NCBI GenBank assembly: GCA_009911175.1
Contig: QXWX01000089.1
Coordinates: 1-28,089 of the forward strand
DNA: 28,089 bases
Direction: 5' to 3'
Origin: Lachnospiraceae bacterium
GTDB lineage: Bacteria; Bacillota_A; Clostridia; Lachnospirales; Lachnospiraceae
Shown here: piece after piece, positions 14,580 through 23,074 of the stretch
How the letters are laid out: each line of letters starts with the position of its first letter
Numbering within the stretch: the stretch's first letter is position 1
Translations under genes and position numbers: made by a program
Notes under the pieces: model-generated
Seen by the model: only the letters and a program-made list of their open reading frames with translations
What the model was told of the DNA's origin: nothing
Databases searched by the model: none

Positions 14580-14608
14580 ATTATAATCCGTTTTTCCTAT
14601 TCTAACAA
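14580..14608 (-). promoter_or_regulatory. Sigma-A promoter of the PrsA-like gene, overlapping the mfd end
   Basis: TTGTTA (14603-14608), a 17-base spacer and TATAAT (14580-14585) on the minus strand. The -35 lies inside the last codons of mfd (stop at 14597). The predicted leader to ATG 14470 is about 100 bases. Confidence 0.65.
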
Positions 14609-17600
14609 GCCCTTTATTGCATTTAACAGGTTTTTCACAAGTTCCAGAATGTCTTCATCCTTTTCTTTCCCTGATCGATTCCGTTTCCGATAGATAAAAT
14701 AAGGGGGATTCTCTGCCTTAAACACCAGATTTCCATGCCATGCCGTGATCAATTCCGGAATCTTCGCAGGTTGTACCTTCGCCTTTTCATACATCAAAAG
14801 CTTCAATTCACCGCTCTTTTCCTCCACGCTGGTCACATAAGCAGAGTGAGCCAGTGATTTCAAAAGCGCGATCTGCAGAAGCTGCATGACCTTTTTCGGG
14901 ATATCCCCGAAGCGGTCGATCAGCTCATCCACCATGTTTTCCATTTCCTCTTCATTTTCCACGGCAGCGATCCGCTTGTAGATATCCAGTTTCTGATATT
15001 CGTTGGAAATGTAGGAATCCGGGATATAGGCATCCACATTCAGGTCCACCGAGGTGCCGAATATCTCCATATCCAACTCTCCCTTTTCCTGCTTCACCGC
15101 CTCGTTGAGCATCTTGCAGTACAAGTCGTATCCCACCGATTCCATATGCCCGTGCTGCTCCGCGCCCAGAAGATTTCCCGCGCCGCGGATCTCCAGATCC
15201 CGCATGGCAATCTTGAAGCCCGATCCCAGGTCCGTAAACTCCCGGATGGCTGCCAGACGCTTCTCCGCCACCTCCTGCAAAAGCTTATCCTTCCGGTACA
15301 GCAAAAACGCGTACGCCATTCGGTTGGAACGCCCCACCCGTCCCCGGAGCTGGTAGAGCTGAGAAAGCCCGAACCGGTCCGCGTCGCGGATGATCATCGT
15401 ATTGGCATTGGGGATGTCCAGCCCGGTCTCAATGATCGTAGTAGACACCAGAACATCAATGTCCCCATTGATAAAATCATACATGATGTTTTCCAGCTGC
15501 CGCTCATTCATCTGCCCATGGGCAAAGGTCACCGCCGCCTCCGGCACCAGCTTCTGAACGTGCGCCGCCACATCCGCGATGTCATGGACCCTGTTGTGCA
15601 CATAATAGACCTGTCCGCCTCTGGAAAGCTCCCGTTCCATAGCTTCCCGCACCATCTCGTCATTATATTCCATCACATAGGTCTGGATCGGCATCCGATC
15701 CATCGGAGCCTCTTCGAGCACACTCATATCCCGAATCCCGATCAGGCTCATATGAAGTGTCCGGGGGATGGGGGTGGCCGTCAGGGTCAATACATCCACG
15801 CTCTCCCGGAGCTGCTTGATCTTCTCCTTGTGGGTCACGCCGAACCGCTGCTCCTCGTCAATGACCAGGAGGCCCAAGTCCTTAAAGCCCACATCCTTGG
15901 ACAGAACCCGGTGGGTGCCGATAACAATGTCCACCAATCCCTTTTTCAGATCCTCTACTGTCTTTTTCTGCTCTGCCGGAGTTCGGAACCTACACAGCAG
16001 ATCCACCCGCACCGGAAAGTCCTTCATTCTCTGCACAAAAGTATTGTAATGCTGCTGGGCCAGGATCGTGGTCGGCACCAGATAGACCACCTGACGGCTC
16101 TCCTGGACTGCCTTAAACGCGGCCCGGATGGCAATCTCCGTCTTGCCGTAGCCCACGTCCCCGCAGACCAGCCGGTCCATGATCTTCGGGCTTTCCATGT
16201 CATTTTTGGTATCCTCGATGGCCTGGATCTGATCCTCCGTCTCCTCGAAGGGAAACATCTCTTCGAATTCCTTCTGCCACACCGTATCTGCCCCGTAGAT
16301 ATAGCCATCCGCCTCCTGTCTCGCCGCATAGAGCTTTACCAGATCCTTTGCGATGATCTGGACCGCGGAACGGACCTGCTTCTTCGTCTTTACCCACTGG
16401 CTGGTGCCCAGCTTGTTCAGCTTCGGCTTTGCTCCGTCCGCGCCGGAATACTTCTGGATCAGGTTCAGCTGGGTTGCCGGGATATACAGGACGCCTCCCT
16501 CTGCATAGGCGATCTTCATATAATCCTTGGTCACCTTCTCCACCTGGATCTTCTCAATCCCATGGTAAATGCCCAGCCCATGATTCTCATGCACCACATA
16601 ATCCCCGGGCTTTAACTCGGTGAAGTCCTGAATCTTCTGCCCCTCGTAAGTCTTCCGTCTCTTTTTCCTCTTCTGCCGTCCGAAGATATCGGTCTCTGAA
16701 ATGACTGTAAATTTCAAAAGGGGGTACTCATACCCTTCCTCCACATGCCCGTAGGCTGCCAGGATCTCTCCCGGCTGAACCTCTCGCTCCAGGTTCTCGC
16801 TGTAAAAGCTGCTCAGGTCATAATCCCTCAGATCCTCCGCAAGACGCCTGGCCCTGGTGCGCGACCCGGACAGCAGCACCACCCGGTAGCCGCTGCGCTT
16901 CAGCCTCTTCAAATCCCTTGTCAGCATCTCAAAGCTGTTATTGTACGGATTCACGCCCTTGCTCTGGATCCGGTAGGTCTTACGGACCAGGAAGCTGCCG
17001 CACCGGGATTCCAGCGTTGTAAAGCCGATCCCGGAAAGATGATTCATCCGTTCTACAACCTCTTTGGAGGAAAAGATCTTCAGATTCGCAGTCTCCTGCT
17101 CCATCCCGGCCTTTTCCCGGTTCCTCAGGCTCTCCTGGTATTCCTGCTCCGCCCCTTCCGCCCGTTCCAGAAGGCGGACAGGTTCGTCCAGCAGGAGGAT
17201 CACTTCCTCCCCCGGAAAATAATCCAGAAAGGATACCATGTCCCGGGGATCCCCGACAAGCTCTGATGCCGGATAGATCTCCACAGAGTCCAGATTCTCA
17301 ATGGAACGCTGACTTTCCACATCAAAGGCACGGATCGAATCAATCGCATCTCCCCACAACTCCAGACGCACCGGAACCTCCTCTGTCAAGGGGTAAATAT
17401 CCAGGATCCCGCCCCGCACGGCAAACTGCCCCGGACTGTCGATCTCGGCCTCCCGGTCATATCCCATGCCTGACAGATTCTGCTGCAGCCGGTCAAAGTC
17501 TACGCTCTCTCCGGCCTCCAGGTGAATCTGCCGGTTCTGCAGTTCCTTCCTTGACGGAAGCCCGTCCAGAAAGGCATCCATGGTGGTAATGATGGCAAGC

Positions 17601-17965
17601 CCCCTCCGACGCCGTTCATCCTCCGTAAGGGCACCATGCTCCAAAAGAGCGCGCGCGACTTCCATCCGCTGGCTCAGCAGATATTTCCCCTTGATATCCG
17701 CATGATAAAACAGCAGATCCCTGGCCGGATAAAAATACACGTTTTCATCCAGAAACCGATACTCCTCCCAGGCTTTTTTTGCTTTTTCCTCACTGGAAAA
17801 AACGATGAGTCTGTATCCATACCCATCGCCCAATTCATACATCAGATGTGTTTTTTGAGAGTTCACGCATCCTGCGATCTGCAGAAGCCCTTCCCCTTTT
17901 TTTCGTTCCTGTATAATCTCTTCATAATCCGCAAGCTCACGAAGCGGCGCCAATAAAGCTCTCAC
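14597..17965 (-). CDS. mfd: Transcription-repair coupling factor Mfd
   Basis: The 1122-residue protein has the complete Mfd layout. A UvrB-like N-terminal region comes first (including SRKELQNRQIHLEAGESVDF). The RNA polymerase-interacting domain near residue 450 contains LKPGDYVVHENHGLGIYHGI. The RecG-like helicase has Walker A GDVGYGKTEIA (about 600), DEEQRFG (about 705) and TATPIPRTLHMSL. The C-terminal part carries LRGRVGRSNRMAYAFLLY and the regulatory domain. Mfd removes stalled RNA polymerase and recruits UvrABC to the damaged strand. Translation probably starts at a GTG (17965) after AAGGAAG. It follows pth by 5 bases, so the two are in one operon. The length is slightly below the E. 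coli protein (1148 aa). Confidence 0.97.
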   Translation of the reverse strand: MRALLAPLRELADYEEIIQERKKGEGLLQIAGCVNSQKTHLMYELGDGYGYRLIVFSSEEKAKKAWEEYRFLDENVYFYPARDLLFYHADIKGKYLLSQRMEVARALLEHGALTEDERRRRGLAIITTMDAFLDGLPSRKELQNRQIHLEAGESVDFDRLQQNLSGMGYDREAEIDSPGQFAVRGGILDIYPLTEEVPVRLELWGDAIDSIRAFDVESQRSIENLDSVEIYPASELVGDPRDMVSFLDYFPGEEVILLLDEPVRLLERAEGAEQEYQESLRNREKAGMEQETANLKIFSSKEVVERMNHLSGIGFTTLESRCGSFLVRKTYRIQSKGVNPYNNSFEMLTRDLKRLKRSGYRVVLLSGSRTRARRLAEDLRDYDLSSFYSENLEREVQPGEILAAYGHVEEGYEYPLLKFTVISETDIFGRQKRKKRRKTYEGQKIQDFTELKPGDYVVHENHGLGIYHGIEKIQVEKVTKDYMKIAYAEGGVLYIPATQLNLIQKYSGADGAKPKLNKLGTSQWVKTKKQVRSAVQIIAKDLVKLYAARQEADGYIYGADTVWQKEFEEMFPFEETEDQIQAIEDTKNDMESPKIMDRLVCGDVGYGKTEIAIRAAFKAVQESRQVVYLVPTTILAQQHYNTFVQRMKDFPVRVDLLCRFRTPAEQKKTVEDLKKGLVDIVIGTHRVLSKDVGFKDLGLLVIDEEQRFGVTHKEKIKQLRESVDVLTLTATPIPRTLHMSLIGIRDMSVLEEAPMDRMPIQTYVMEYNDEMVREAMERELSRGGQVYYVHNRVHDIADVAAHVQKLVPEAAVTFAHGQMNERQLENIMYDFINGDIDVLVSTTIIETGLDIPNANTMIIRDADRFGLSQLYQLRGRVGRSNRMAYAFLLYRKDKLLQEVAEKRLAAIREFTDLGSGFKIAMRDLEIRGAGNLLGAEQHGHMESVGYDLYCKMLNEAVKQEKGELDMEIFGTSVDLNVDAYIPDSYISNEYQKLDIYKRIAAVENEEEMENMVDELIDRFGDIPKKVMQLLQIALLKSLAHSAYVTSVEEKSGELKLLMYEKAKVQPAKIPELITAWHGNLVFKAENPPYFIYRKRNRSGKEKDEDILELVKNLLNAIKGLLE

Positions 17966-17970
17966 GATTC

Positions 17971-18549
17971 TTATTCTTCCTTCTTTTTCCGATTATACTC
18001 ATTCATTGCGGCTTCAATCCTGCCCTCCATGATGGTCTCTGCCGCGCAGACTGCCATCTCATAACCTTCTTCCATCAATTGCTGCTCTGCCTTTGAAAAA
18101 TGTCCCAGCACATAATCGGCCAGCTCCATCTTCGGAGGCTTCTCCCCAACCCCCACCTTGATGCGTGGGAAAACCTGCCCTCCGATCTGGGAGATGATAT
18201 TCTTGATCCCATTGTGTCCGCCGGCGCTTCCCTTTGCCCGGATCCGAAGCTGTCCCGTACCCAGGCTGACATCGTCATAGACCACCACCAGCTCCCGCGT
18301 CGCATCCACCTGGTAAAAATTGACCAGGCTGCGGACACTTTCCCCGCTCAGGTTCATAAATGTCTGCGGCTTCGCCAGGATCACCTTCTTTCCCTGGATC
18401 ATCCCTTTTCCGATCAGTGCCCTGTGCTTCTTTATATTTACAGAAATATTATATTTTTCAGAAATCCGATCTATAACCTCAAACCCCGCATTATGTCTGG
18501 TTCCTTTATACTCCCTCGAGGGATTGCCCAGTCCCACAATTACAAACAT
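17971..18549 (-). CDS. pth: Peptidyl-tRNA hydrolase
   Basis: This 192-residue protein is a full-length Pth. Key residues are visible: GLGNP near the start, catalytic His19 in TRHNAGF, Asn66 in PQTFMNLSG, Asp92 in VYDDV, and SAGGHNGIKNII around residue 112. It frees tRNA from peptidyl-tRNA that drops off the ribosome, in the cytoplasm. GGAGGTG precedes the ATG at 18549. It is followed 5 bases later by mfd, a pairing common in Firmicutes. The region 18550-18735 separates it from a divergent gene. Confidence 0.97.
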   Translation of the reverse strand: MFVIVGLGNPSREYKGTRHNAGFEVIDRISEKYNISVNIKKHRALIGKGMIQGKKVILAKPQTFMNLSGESVRSLVNFYQVDATRELVVVYDDVSLGTGQLRIRAKGSAGGHNGIKNIISQIGGQVFPRIKVGVGEKPPKMELADYVLGHFSKAEQQLMEEGYEMAVCAAETIMEGRIEAAMNEYNRKKKEE

Positions 18550-18678
18550 CTAGACTTACACCTCCATTTTTCTTTCCGTACGGATGTCCGAATCCCTCTT
18601 CACTACCGTCCCGCGCTGAAATACACATCCCCGCGCCGAACCGTCCTCCCTTTTCCTATTCCGGACACCCCCAAAGGT

Positions 18679-18705
18679 ATATTTCCCTCCTCTTTGACAT
18701 ACACT
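18679..18705 (+). promoter_or_regulatory. Sigma-E-type (mother-cell) promoter
   Basis: ATATT (18679-18683), a 14-base spacer and CATACACT (18698-18705) match the Bacillus sigma-E pattern (ATATT-like -35, about 14-15 bases, CATACANT -10). The ATG is at 18736. A sigma-A reading (TTGACA at 18694) has no -10 at a proper distance. Confidence 0.55.
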
Positions 18706-18735
18706 ATAAAAAATGCACTTTGGGAGGTTACTTTC

Positions 18736-19176
18736 ATGAGTTCCAAAACCAAAATCATAGTTCTGCATATGAAAGAAATCATTTACACTGCCATATTCGC
18801 CGCACTCGGCATCCTGCTCATCATCCTGCTGGTCGTCATGTTCCGGCCCGGCGGCAAAAAGCAGCCTGCAGATGCCCATGCGGAGAAACAATATACCCCC
18901 GGAATCTATACCTCTGCCCTCACACTCAACAACACCAATCTGGAGGTAGAGGTATCTGTAGATGAATCCCATATCAACTCCATCCGATTCTCCAATCTGG
19001 ATGAGAGTATTGCCACGATGTTCCCGCTGATCCAGCCGGCCATCGAGGATATTGCCGAACAAATCTACAAAACGCAGTCTTTGGAAAATATCACACTATC
19101 CGAACAGTCTCCGTATACATCCCAGGTCATCCTGGATGCCATTGCCGAAACCGTAGAAAAAGCCGCAGTCGATTAG
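18736..19176 (+). CDS. Membrane-anchored FMN-binding-domain-like protein
   Basis: The 146-residue protein has one N-terminal membrane helix (about residues 14-36, TAIFAALGILLIILLVVMF). An extracytoplasmic domain starts QYTPGIYTSALTLNN. Its pattern (Gly-x-Tyr start, VEVSVDESHINSI, a helical middle, then YTSQVILDAIAETVEKA) resembles the FMN_bind domain of Rnf/Nqr-type subunits. The flavinylation motif SGAT-x-TS is changed to EQSPYTS: the Thr that carries FMN is replaced by Pro, so covalent FMN is unlikely. GGGAGG lies 8 bases before ATG 18736. A sigma-E-type promoter precedes it, suggesting a sporulation role in the mother-cell membrane. The domain call is by eye and moderate. Confidence 0.65.
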   Translation: MSSKTKIIVLHMKEIIYTAIFAALGILLIILLVVMFRPGGKKQPADAHAEKQYTPGIYTSALTLNNTNLEVEVSVDESHINSIRFSNLDESIATMFPLIQPAIEDIAEQIYKTQSLENITLSEQSPYTSQVILDAIAETVEKAAVD

Positions 19177-19190
19177 GCTGCGACTTTTTT
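19157..19190. terminator. Bidirectional intrinsic terminator overlapping the stop codon
   Basis: AAAAG-C-CGCAG (ending 19168) pairs with CTGCG-A-CTTTT (from 19178), with one mismatch and a loop holding the TAG stop; TTTTTT follows on the plus strand and TTTTTC on the minus strand. It can serve both the FMN-binding-like gene and the convergent 87-aa gene. Confidence 0.65.
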
Positions 19191-19241
19191 CTGCTGCCTT
19201 TTGCCACACGGCCTTGTCCGGAGACCTCCATAGTTCATTTC

Positions 19242-19505
19242 TTAGCCTTCTACGATCAGATACTGTCCGTTCGGCAATGGGAAAACCTCGGATGCCTCTT
19301 CCAGTTCATCCTTGCCCATACTGTTCACGTCAATCCCGTTTTCATCAAGATATTCTCTTACATCATCCAGCGTATCTACAACAACCGCCATGCAATCCTC
19401 CAGAAACGCTTCCGCCTCTTCGATCGTACCGGCAACCGGCTCGTCAAATAATTGAGACTGTCTTTCCAGAAACGTCAACAGACATTCCTCACTATATTCA
19501 CCCAT
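19242..19505 (-). CDS. Small acidic hypothetical protein (87 aa)
   Basis: This soluble, very acidic protein begins MGEYSEECLLTFLERQS, has a helix-rich middle (TIEEAEAFLEDCMAVVVDTL) and ends FPLPNGQYLIVEG. A good GGGAGG ribosome binding site precedes the ATG. It starts 14 bases after the HAD phosphatase gene, so the two are probably co-transcribed from the promoter at 20208-20236. I recognise no domain or motif and give no function. The well-formed start and codon use support a real gene. Confidence 0.7.
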   Translation of the reverse strand: MGEYSEECLLTFLERQSQLFDEPVAGTIEEAEAFLEDCMAVVVDTLDDVREYLDENGIDVNSMGKDELEEASEVFPLPNGQYLIVEG

Positions 19506-19519
19506 GTTCTTTTACCTCC

Positions 19520-20176
19520 CTATTCCCTGATCAGTTTTATGACCTCTTCCGGAGAGTCGGCAATATAACCGGCACCGGCCTCCTCAAGGACCGCACGGCC
19601 CCGGAACCCCCATGTCACACCGATAGTCCTCATGTGTGCATTGGTCCCCGTTGCAATGTCTACCTCCGAGTCCCCGATATATACGGTCTCCTCCGGGGAT
19701 ATCCCCAGTTCCTCTGCGATCTGCAGAGCCGCTTTCGGGTCCGGCTTGCGGGGTATGTTCTCCTTTTGCCCCTGGATCTGCCGAAACACCCCTCTGCCGA
19801 ACACGGCCTCCACCACATGAACTGTCTGCCGATGGGGCTTATTCGAAAGCACCGCCAGCTCCAGCCCCTCCTGCTTCATGGCCGTAAGCATCCCGGGAAT
19901 TCCCTCATAAGGTACTACATGATATGTGCAGTTGGCGTCAAATATACGTCCATATATCCGCATCGCCTCATCAATCCTGCCCGTATCCGCCTCTCCCGCG
20001 GCGAGAAGCGACCTCTCCATCAGTACACGGGCTCCATTGCCTACAAACTGCCGGCACTGGTCTGCTGTCACCGGCAGAAGGCCCATCTCCTTCAAGGTCT
20101 CATTCACGGAAAATGTGAGGGATTCCAACGTATCGGTCAGTGTTCCATCCAAGTCAAAAATACAAAGTCTGTACAT
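19520..20176 (-). CDS. HAD-superfamily phosphatase (phosphoglycolate phosphatase-like)
   Basis: The 218-residue protein has the four HAD motifs: FDLDGTLTDT (nucleophile Asp8 and acid Asp10), LAVLSNKPH (motif II), a Lys in RKPDPKAAL (motif III) and VYIGDSEVDIATG (motif IV). The helical cap between motifs I and II is of the Gph/PgmB type. Such enzymes remove phosphate from phosphoglycolate or other small metabolites, and the substrate cannot be read from sequence. A GAAGGG site precedes the ATG. It is first in a two-gene unit with the 87-aa protein. Confidence 0.9.
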   Translation of the reverse strand: MYRLCIFDLDGTLTDTLESLTFSVNETLKEMGLLPVTADQCRQFVGNGARVLMERSLLAAGEADTGRIDEAMRIYGRIFDANCTYHVVPYEGIPGMLTAMKQEGLELAVLSNKPHRQTVHVVEAVFGRGVFRQIQGQKENIPRKPDPKAALQIAEELGISPEETVYIGDSEVDIATGTNAHMRTIGVTWGFRGRAVLEEAGAGYIADSPEEVIKLIRE

Positions 20177-20207
20177 GGCAGATCATACCCTTCTTTTTAT
20201 ATAGTTA

Positions 20208-20236
20208 ATCATAGTATGAAGCCATGGAAATTTCAA
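20208..20236 (-). promoter_or_regulatory. Sigma-A promoter of the HAD gene
   Basis: On the minus strand TTGAAA (20231-20236), a 17-base spacer and TATGAT (20208-20213), about 32 bases before the ATG at 20176. Confidence 0.65.
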
Positions 20237-20311
20237 CTAAAATTTTTCTTTTTTTTCAATTTCCTACTTTTTTCGTTATTATCAGCAGTCATTCAGGCCG
20301 TAAACGGAAAC

Positions 20312-21094
20312 CTATTTTCCCAAAAGGTACTGCCGCATCACCTTCAAAGCGTTTTTTTCCAGCCGGCTGACCTGGGCCTGGGAGATTTTGATCTCCTCCG
20401 CCACCTCCATCTGAGTCTTGCCTTCAAAAAAGCGCAGGCGGATGATATAGCGTTCCCGCTCGTTAAGCCGTTCCATGGCCGCTTCCAGAGATAATTCCTC
20501 AATCCAGTTTTCTTCCCGGCTTTTCTTATCGCTGACCTGGTCCATCACATACAGTGCGTCTCCTCCGTCGCTGTACACGGGCTCATACAGGCTCATCGGC
20601 GCCTGGATGGCATCCAGCGCAAAAACGATGTCCTCCTTGGCGATCCCAATCTCCTCCGCGATCTCCTGCATGGTCGGCTCCTTCATGTATTTGCGCATAT
20701 AGCCTTCCTTGGCATAAATAGCCTTATATGCCGTATCCCGCAGGGATCGGCTGACCCGGATGGAGTTGTTGTCCCGAAGATACCTCCGGATCTCCCCTAT
20801 GATCATCGGCACCGCGTAAGTAGAAAATTTCACCTCACGGTCAGGGTCAAAGTTATCCACCGCCTTCATCAGCCCCACACATCCGATCTGAAACAGGTCG
20901 TCCGCGTTCTCATTGCTGTTCGTAAAGCGTTTGATCACGCTCAGGACCAGACGGAGATTTCCCTTGATATACTCTTCCCTTGCCGTTTCATCTCCCTTTT
21001 TTATACGCGCAAACAAAGCTTCCTTCTCTTCTTCTTTTAAGAGCGGAAGCTTCGCCGTATTCACACCGCATATTTCTACTTTACTCAAAGCCAT
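20312..21094 (-). CDS. sigG: Forespore sigma factor SigG
   Basis: From ATG 21094 the protein is 260 residues, the same length as B. subtilis SigG. It begins MALSKVEICGVNTAKLPLL, the diagnostic SigG N-terminus. Region 2 contains DDLFQIGCVGLMKAVDNFD and KFSTYAVPMIIGEIRRYLRD. Region 3 contains SRSLRDTAYKA. Region 4 contains GKTQMEVAEEIKISQAQVSR. SigG drives late forespore genes after engulfment. GGCAGGAGG precedes this start; the frame is open further upstream without a better one. In many Firmicutes sigG directly follows sigE; here two other genes lie between them. No clear sigma-F or sigma-G promoter was seen in 21095-21282. Confidence 0.97.
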   Translation of the reverse strand: MALSKVEICGVNTAKLPLLKEEEKEALFARIKKGDETAREEYIKGNLRLVLSVIKRFTNSNENADDLFQIGCVGLMKAVDNFDPDREVKFSTYAVPMIIGEIRRYLRDNNSIRVSRSLRDTAYKAIYAKEGYMRKYMKEPTMQEIAEEIGIAKEDIVFALDAIQAPMSLYEPVYSDGGDALYVMDQVSDKKSREENWIEELSLEAAMERLNERERYIIRLRFFEGKTQMEVAEEIKISQAQVSRLEKNALKVMRQYLLGK

Positions 21095-21282
21095 CGTTTC
21101 AATCCTCCTGCCAGATAAAATATGATCTAGTAGGATTTTTCTCACTCTGGTGATTTGTTATTCCTTTTGGCAGGGAATTAAAAAAACTTTTAGCCCTTGA
21201 CAAATGCGGTGTGTTTGAAAAACCTTATTTTGCGGATTCGCAGCTGCTGTATCTATCTGCGGCGCGCGCGGCAATGGTCCGT

Positions 21283-22803
21283 TTACTTTGCAGCCTGCTC
21301 AAACTCCTCCAGGATCTCTGCTTCCGGGGCAGGAGTCGCCAGGCTGACCGCCGCATTGAGGACGATGGCCACCAGGAATGCGGGAAGCAGCTCGTAGATA
21401 TCCCATACGCCTCCCATGGGACGCACCATATATTTCCACACGAAGATCATGATCCCGCCGGATAGCATGCTGACGATCGCTCCGTACCGGTTGGAGCGCT
21501 TCCAGAATAAAGCCAGCAGCATGACTGGGCCGAATACCGCGCCGAAGCCCGCCCAGGCAAAAGATACGATCCCGAATACGGAGCTGTTCGGGTCCACGGC
21601 CAGGATCACGCCCAGAACGGCGATCAGAAGCACTGTCGCGCGGGCCGCGAGCAGGGATGCCTTTTCGCTGATCCTGAGGTGGAGCACATCCTTCAGCAGG
21701 TTTTCCGAAATGCTGGAGGATGCCGCAAGGAGCTGGGAATCCGCCGTTGACATGGTGCACGCCAGGATCCCGGACATGATCAGACCGGCGATCACAATTC
21801 CCAGAATCCCGCTTTTGCTCATCAGGGCCGCGATCACAATGATCAGCTTTTCCGAGTCTGTCCCCTCCAGCGTTTCGATCATGCCGCCTTTGCTCAGGCT
21901 GTAGCCCAGGATCCCGATGAAGATCGCCACACTCATGGAGATCACGACCCAGATCGACGCGATCCTTCTGGACAGCCGGATCTCCCCTTCATTCCGGATC
22001 GCCATAAAGCGCAGAAGGATATGAGGCATCCCGAAATATCCCAGTCCCCATGCAAATGTGGATGCTATCTTGATGGCTCCATATTCTGACGCCCCGCCGC
22101 CACTGTAGATGCTGGTCAAAGACAGATAGCCCGGCAGCTCTCCCGCCTGCTCCAGCACAAGCCCGGTTCCTCCCACCGTGCTGATGCCGAACAGAACCAC
22201 ACAGATCAATGCCAGCGTCATGACAATGCTCTGAATCAGATCCGTGGTGCTCGCCGCGGAAAATCCGCCCAGGACAGTATATGCAACGATGATTACCGCG
22301 CTGACAGCCATTGCGGTAAAATAGGGCACGTCAAATAATGTGGAAAACAGTTTCCCACATGCCGCAAATCCGGACGCCGTATAGGGTATAAAAAAGATCA
22401 CGATAAAGACTGCGGAAACCGCAACCAGAATATTGCTCTTATCACGGTAGCGGTTGGAAAAAAATTCCGGAATGGTGATGGCATTTCCAGCGATCACGGA
22501 ATACCTCCTCAGACGTTTTGCCACGATGAGCCAGTTAAAATAGGTTCCCACGGCCAGTCCGATGGCTGTCCACGCCGCGTCTGCCACACCGGTCAGATAA
22601 GCGACTCCCGGCAGGCCCATCAGAAGCCAGCTGCTCATATCCGATGCCTCCGCGCTCATCGCGGTCACGATCGGCCCCAGCTTCCTCCCGCCAAGATAAT
22701 AGTCTCCTGTTGACTTGTTTCTCCTCATAAAGTAGATTCCCACGGCGACCATTCCCACCAGATAGATGACAATGATCGCAAAAATCCCCCATGTACTGTC
22801 CAT
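21283..22803 (-). CDS. putP: Sodium/proline symporter (PutP)
   Basis: The 506-residue protein is a complete member of the sodium:solute symporter family, with about thirteen membrane helices. PutP-like elements include YYLGGRKLGPIVTAMSAEAS near residue 35, GNAITIPEFFSNRY near residue 106 and STADSQLLAASSSISENLL near residue 355 with the conserved Ser/Thr of the second sodium site. It imports proline with sodium. GAGAGG precedes the ATG at 22803. It sits between the MBL nuclease and sigG in the same direction. There is no proline dehydrogenase nearby. A pantothenate or other SSS symporter is a less likely alternative. Confidence 0.92.
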   Translation of the reverse strand: MDSTWGIFAIIVIYLVGMVAVGIYFMRRNKSTGDYYLGGRKLGPIVTAMSAEASDMSSWLLMGLPGVAYLTGVADAAWTAIGLAVGTYFNWLIVAKRLRRYSVIAGNAITIPEFFSNRYRDKSNILVAVSAVFIVIFFIPYTASGFAACGKLFSTLFDVPYFTAMAVSAVIIVAYTVLGGFSAASTTDLIQSIVMTLALICVVLFGISTVGGTGLVLEQAGELPGYLSLTSIYSGGGASEYGAIKIASTFAWGLGYFGMPHILLRFMAIRNEGEIRLSRRIASIWVVISMSVAIFIGILGYSLSKGGMIETLEGTDSEKLIIVIAALMSKSGILGIVIAGLIMSGILACTMSTADSQLLAASSSISENLLKDVLHLRISEKASLLAARATVLLIAVLGVILAVDPNSSVFGIVSFAWAGFGAVFGPVMLLALFWKRSNRYGAIVSMLSGGIMIFVWKYMVRPMGGVWDIYELLPAFLVAIVLNAAVSLATPAPEAEILEEFEQAAK

Positions 22804-23012
22804 GTTTCATTCCTCTCTTTTCTGTTCGTATTTTTGTATAGCCAAAAAATCTTCTGTTCTGCAGCGTCCATACGGCTGTCCCTGATTAGACAGCGGCAGC
22901 TCTGCATCTTTGGCGGCACCTCAGCCGGCATTCCCCCTTTCAAGATCCTCTCTGATGTTCCCGCATACCGGCAATCCCATACACGGCACTTTTTCACATC
23001 ACAATACACCAT
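22725..23012 (-). CDS. Possible small Cys-rich protein (weak call)
   Basis: An open frame of 95 residues from ATG 23012 begins MVYCDVKKCRVWDCRY, with further Cys in a QSCRCL segment. The 262 bases between putP and the MBL gene hold no other gene. The Shine-Dalgarno is weak (GAAGG, 13 bases away) and the last 79 bases overlap the start of putP in another frame, where the protein loses any regular character. It could be a real Cys-rich metal-binding peptide with a shorter end, or chance. A 10-base repeat ATGCACCGGC lies at 23011-23020 and 23031-23040. Confidence 0.2.
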   Translation of the reverse strand: MVYCDVKKCRVWDCRYAGTSERILKGGMPAEVPPKMQSCRCLIRDSRMDAAEQKIFWLYKNTNRKERNETWTVHGGFLRSLSSIWWEWSPWESTL

Positions 23013-23074
23013 GCACCGGCATCTGCCTTCATGCACCGGCGCATGGCTTTCTCATTGTTTACAGTCGCTTTTTA

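Noticed and set aside
15146..16615. Plus-strand 489-residue frame opposite mfd
   Set aside because: It is a shadow of the conserved Mfd helicase domains, without a domain pattern of its own.
18100..18735. Upstream extension of the FMN-binding-like frame
   Set aside because: It is antisense to pth; the ATG at 18736 has GGGAGG correctly placed and a promoter after 18679.
22804..23074. A rho-independent terminator after the MBL gene
   Set aside because: The GC-rich repeats there can fold, but no U-tract follows on the minus strand.
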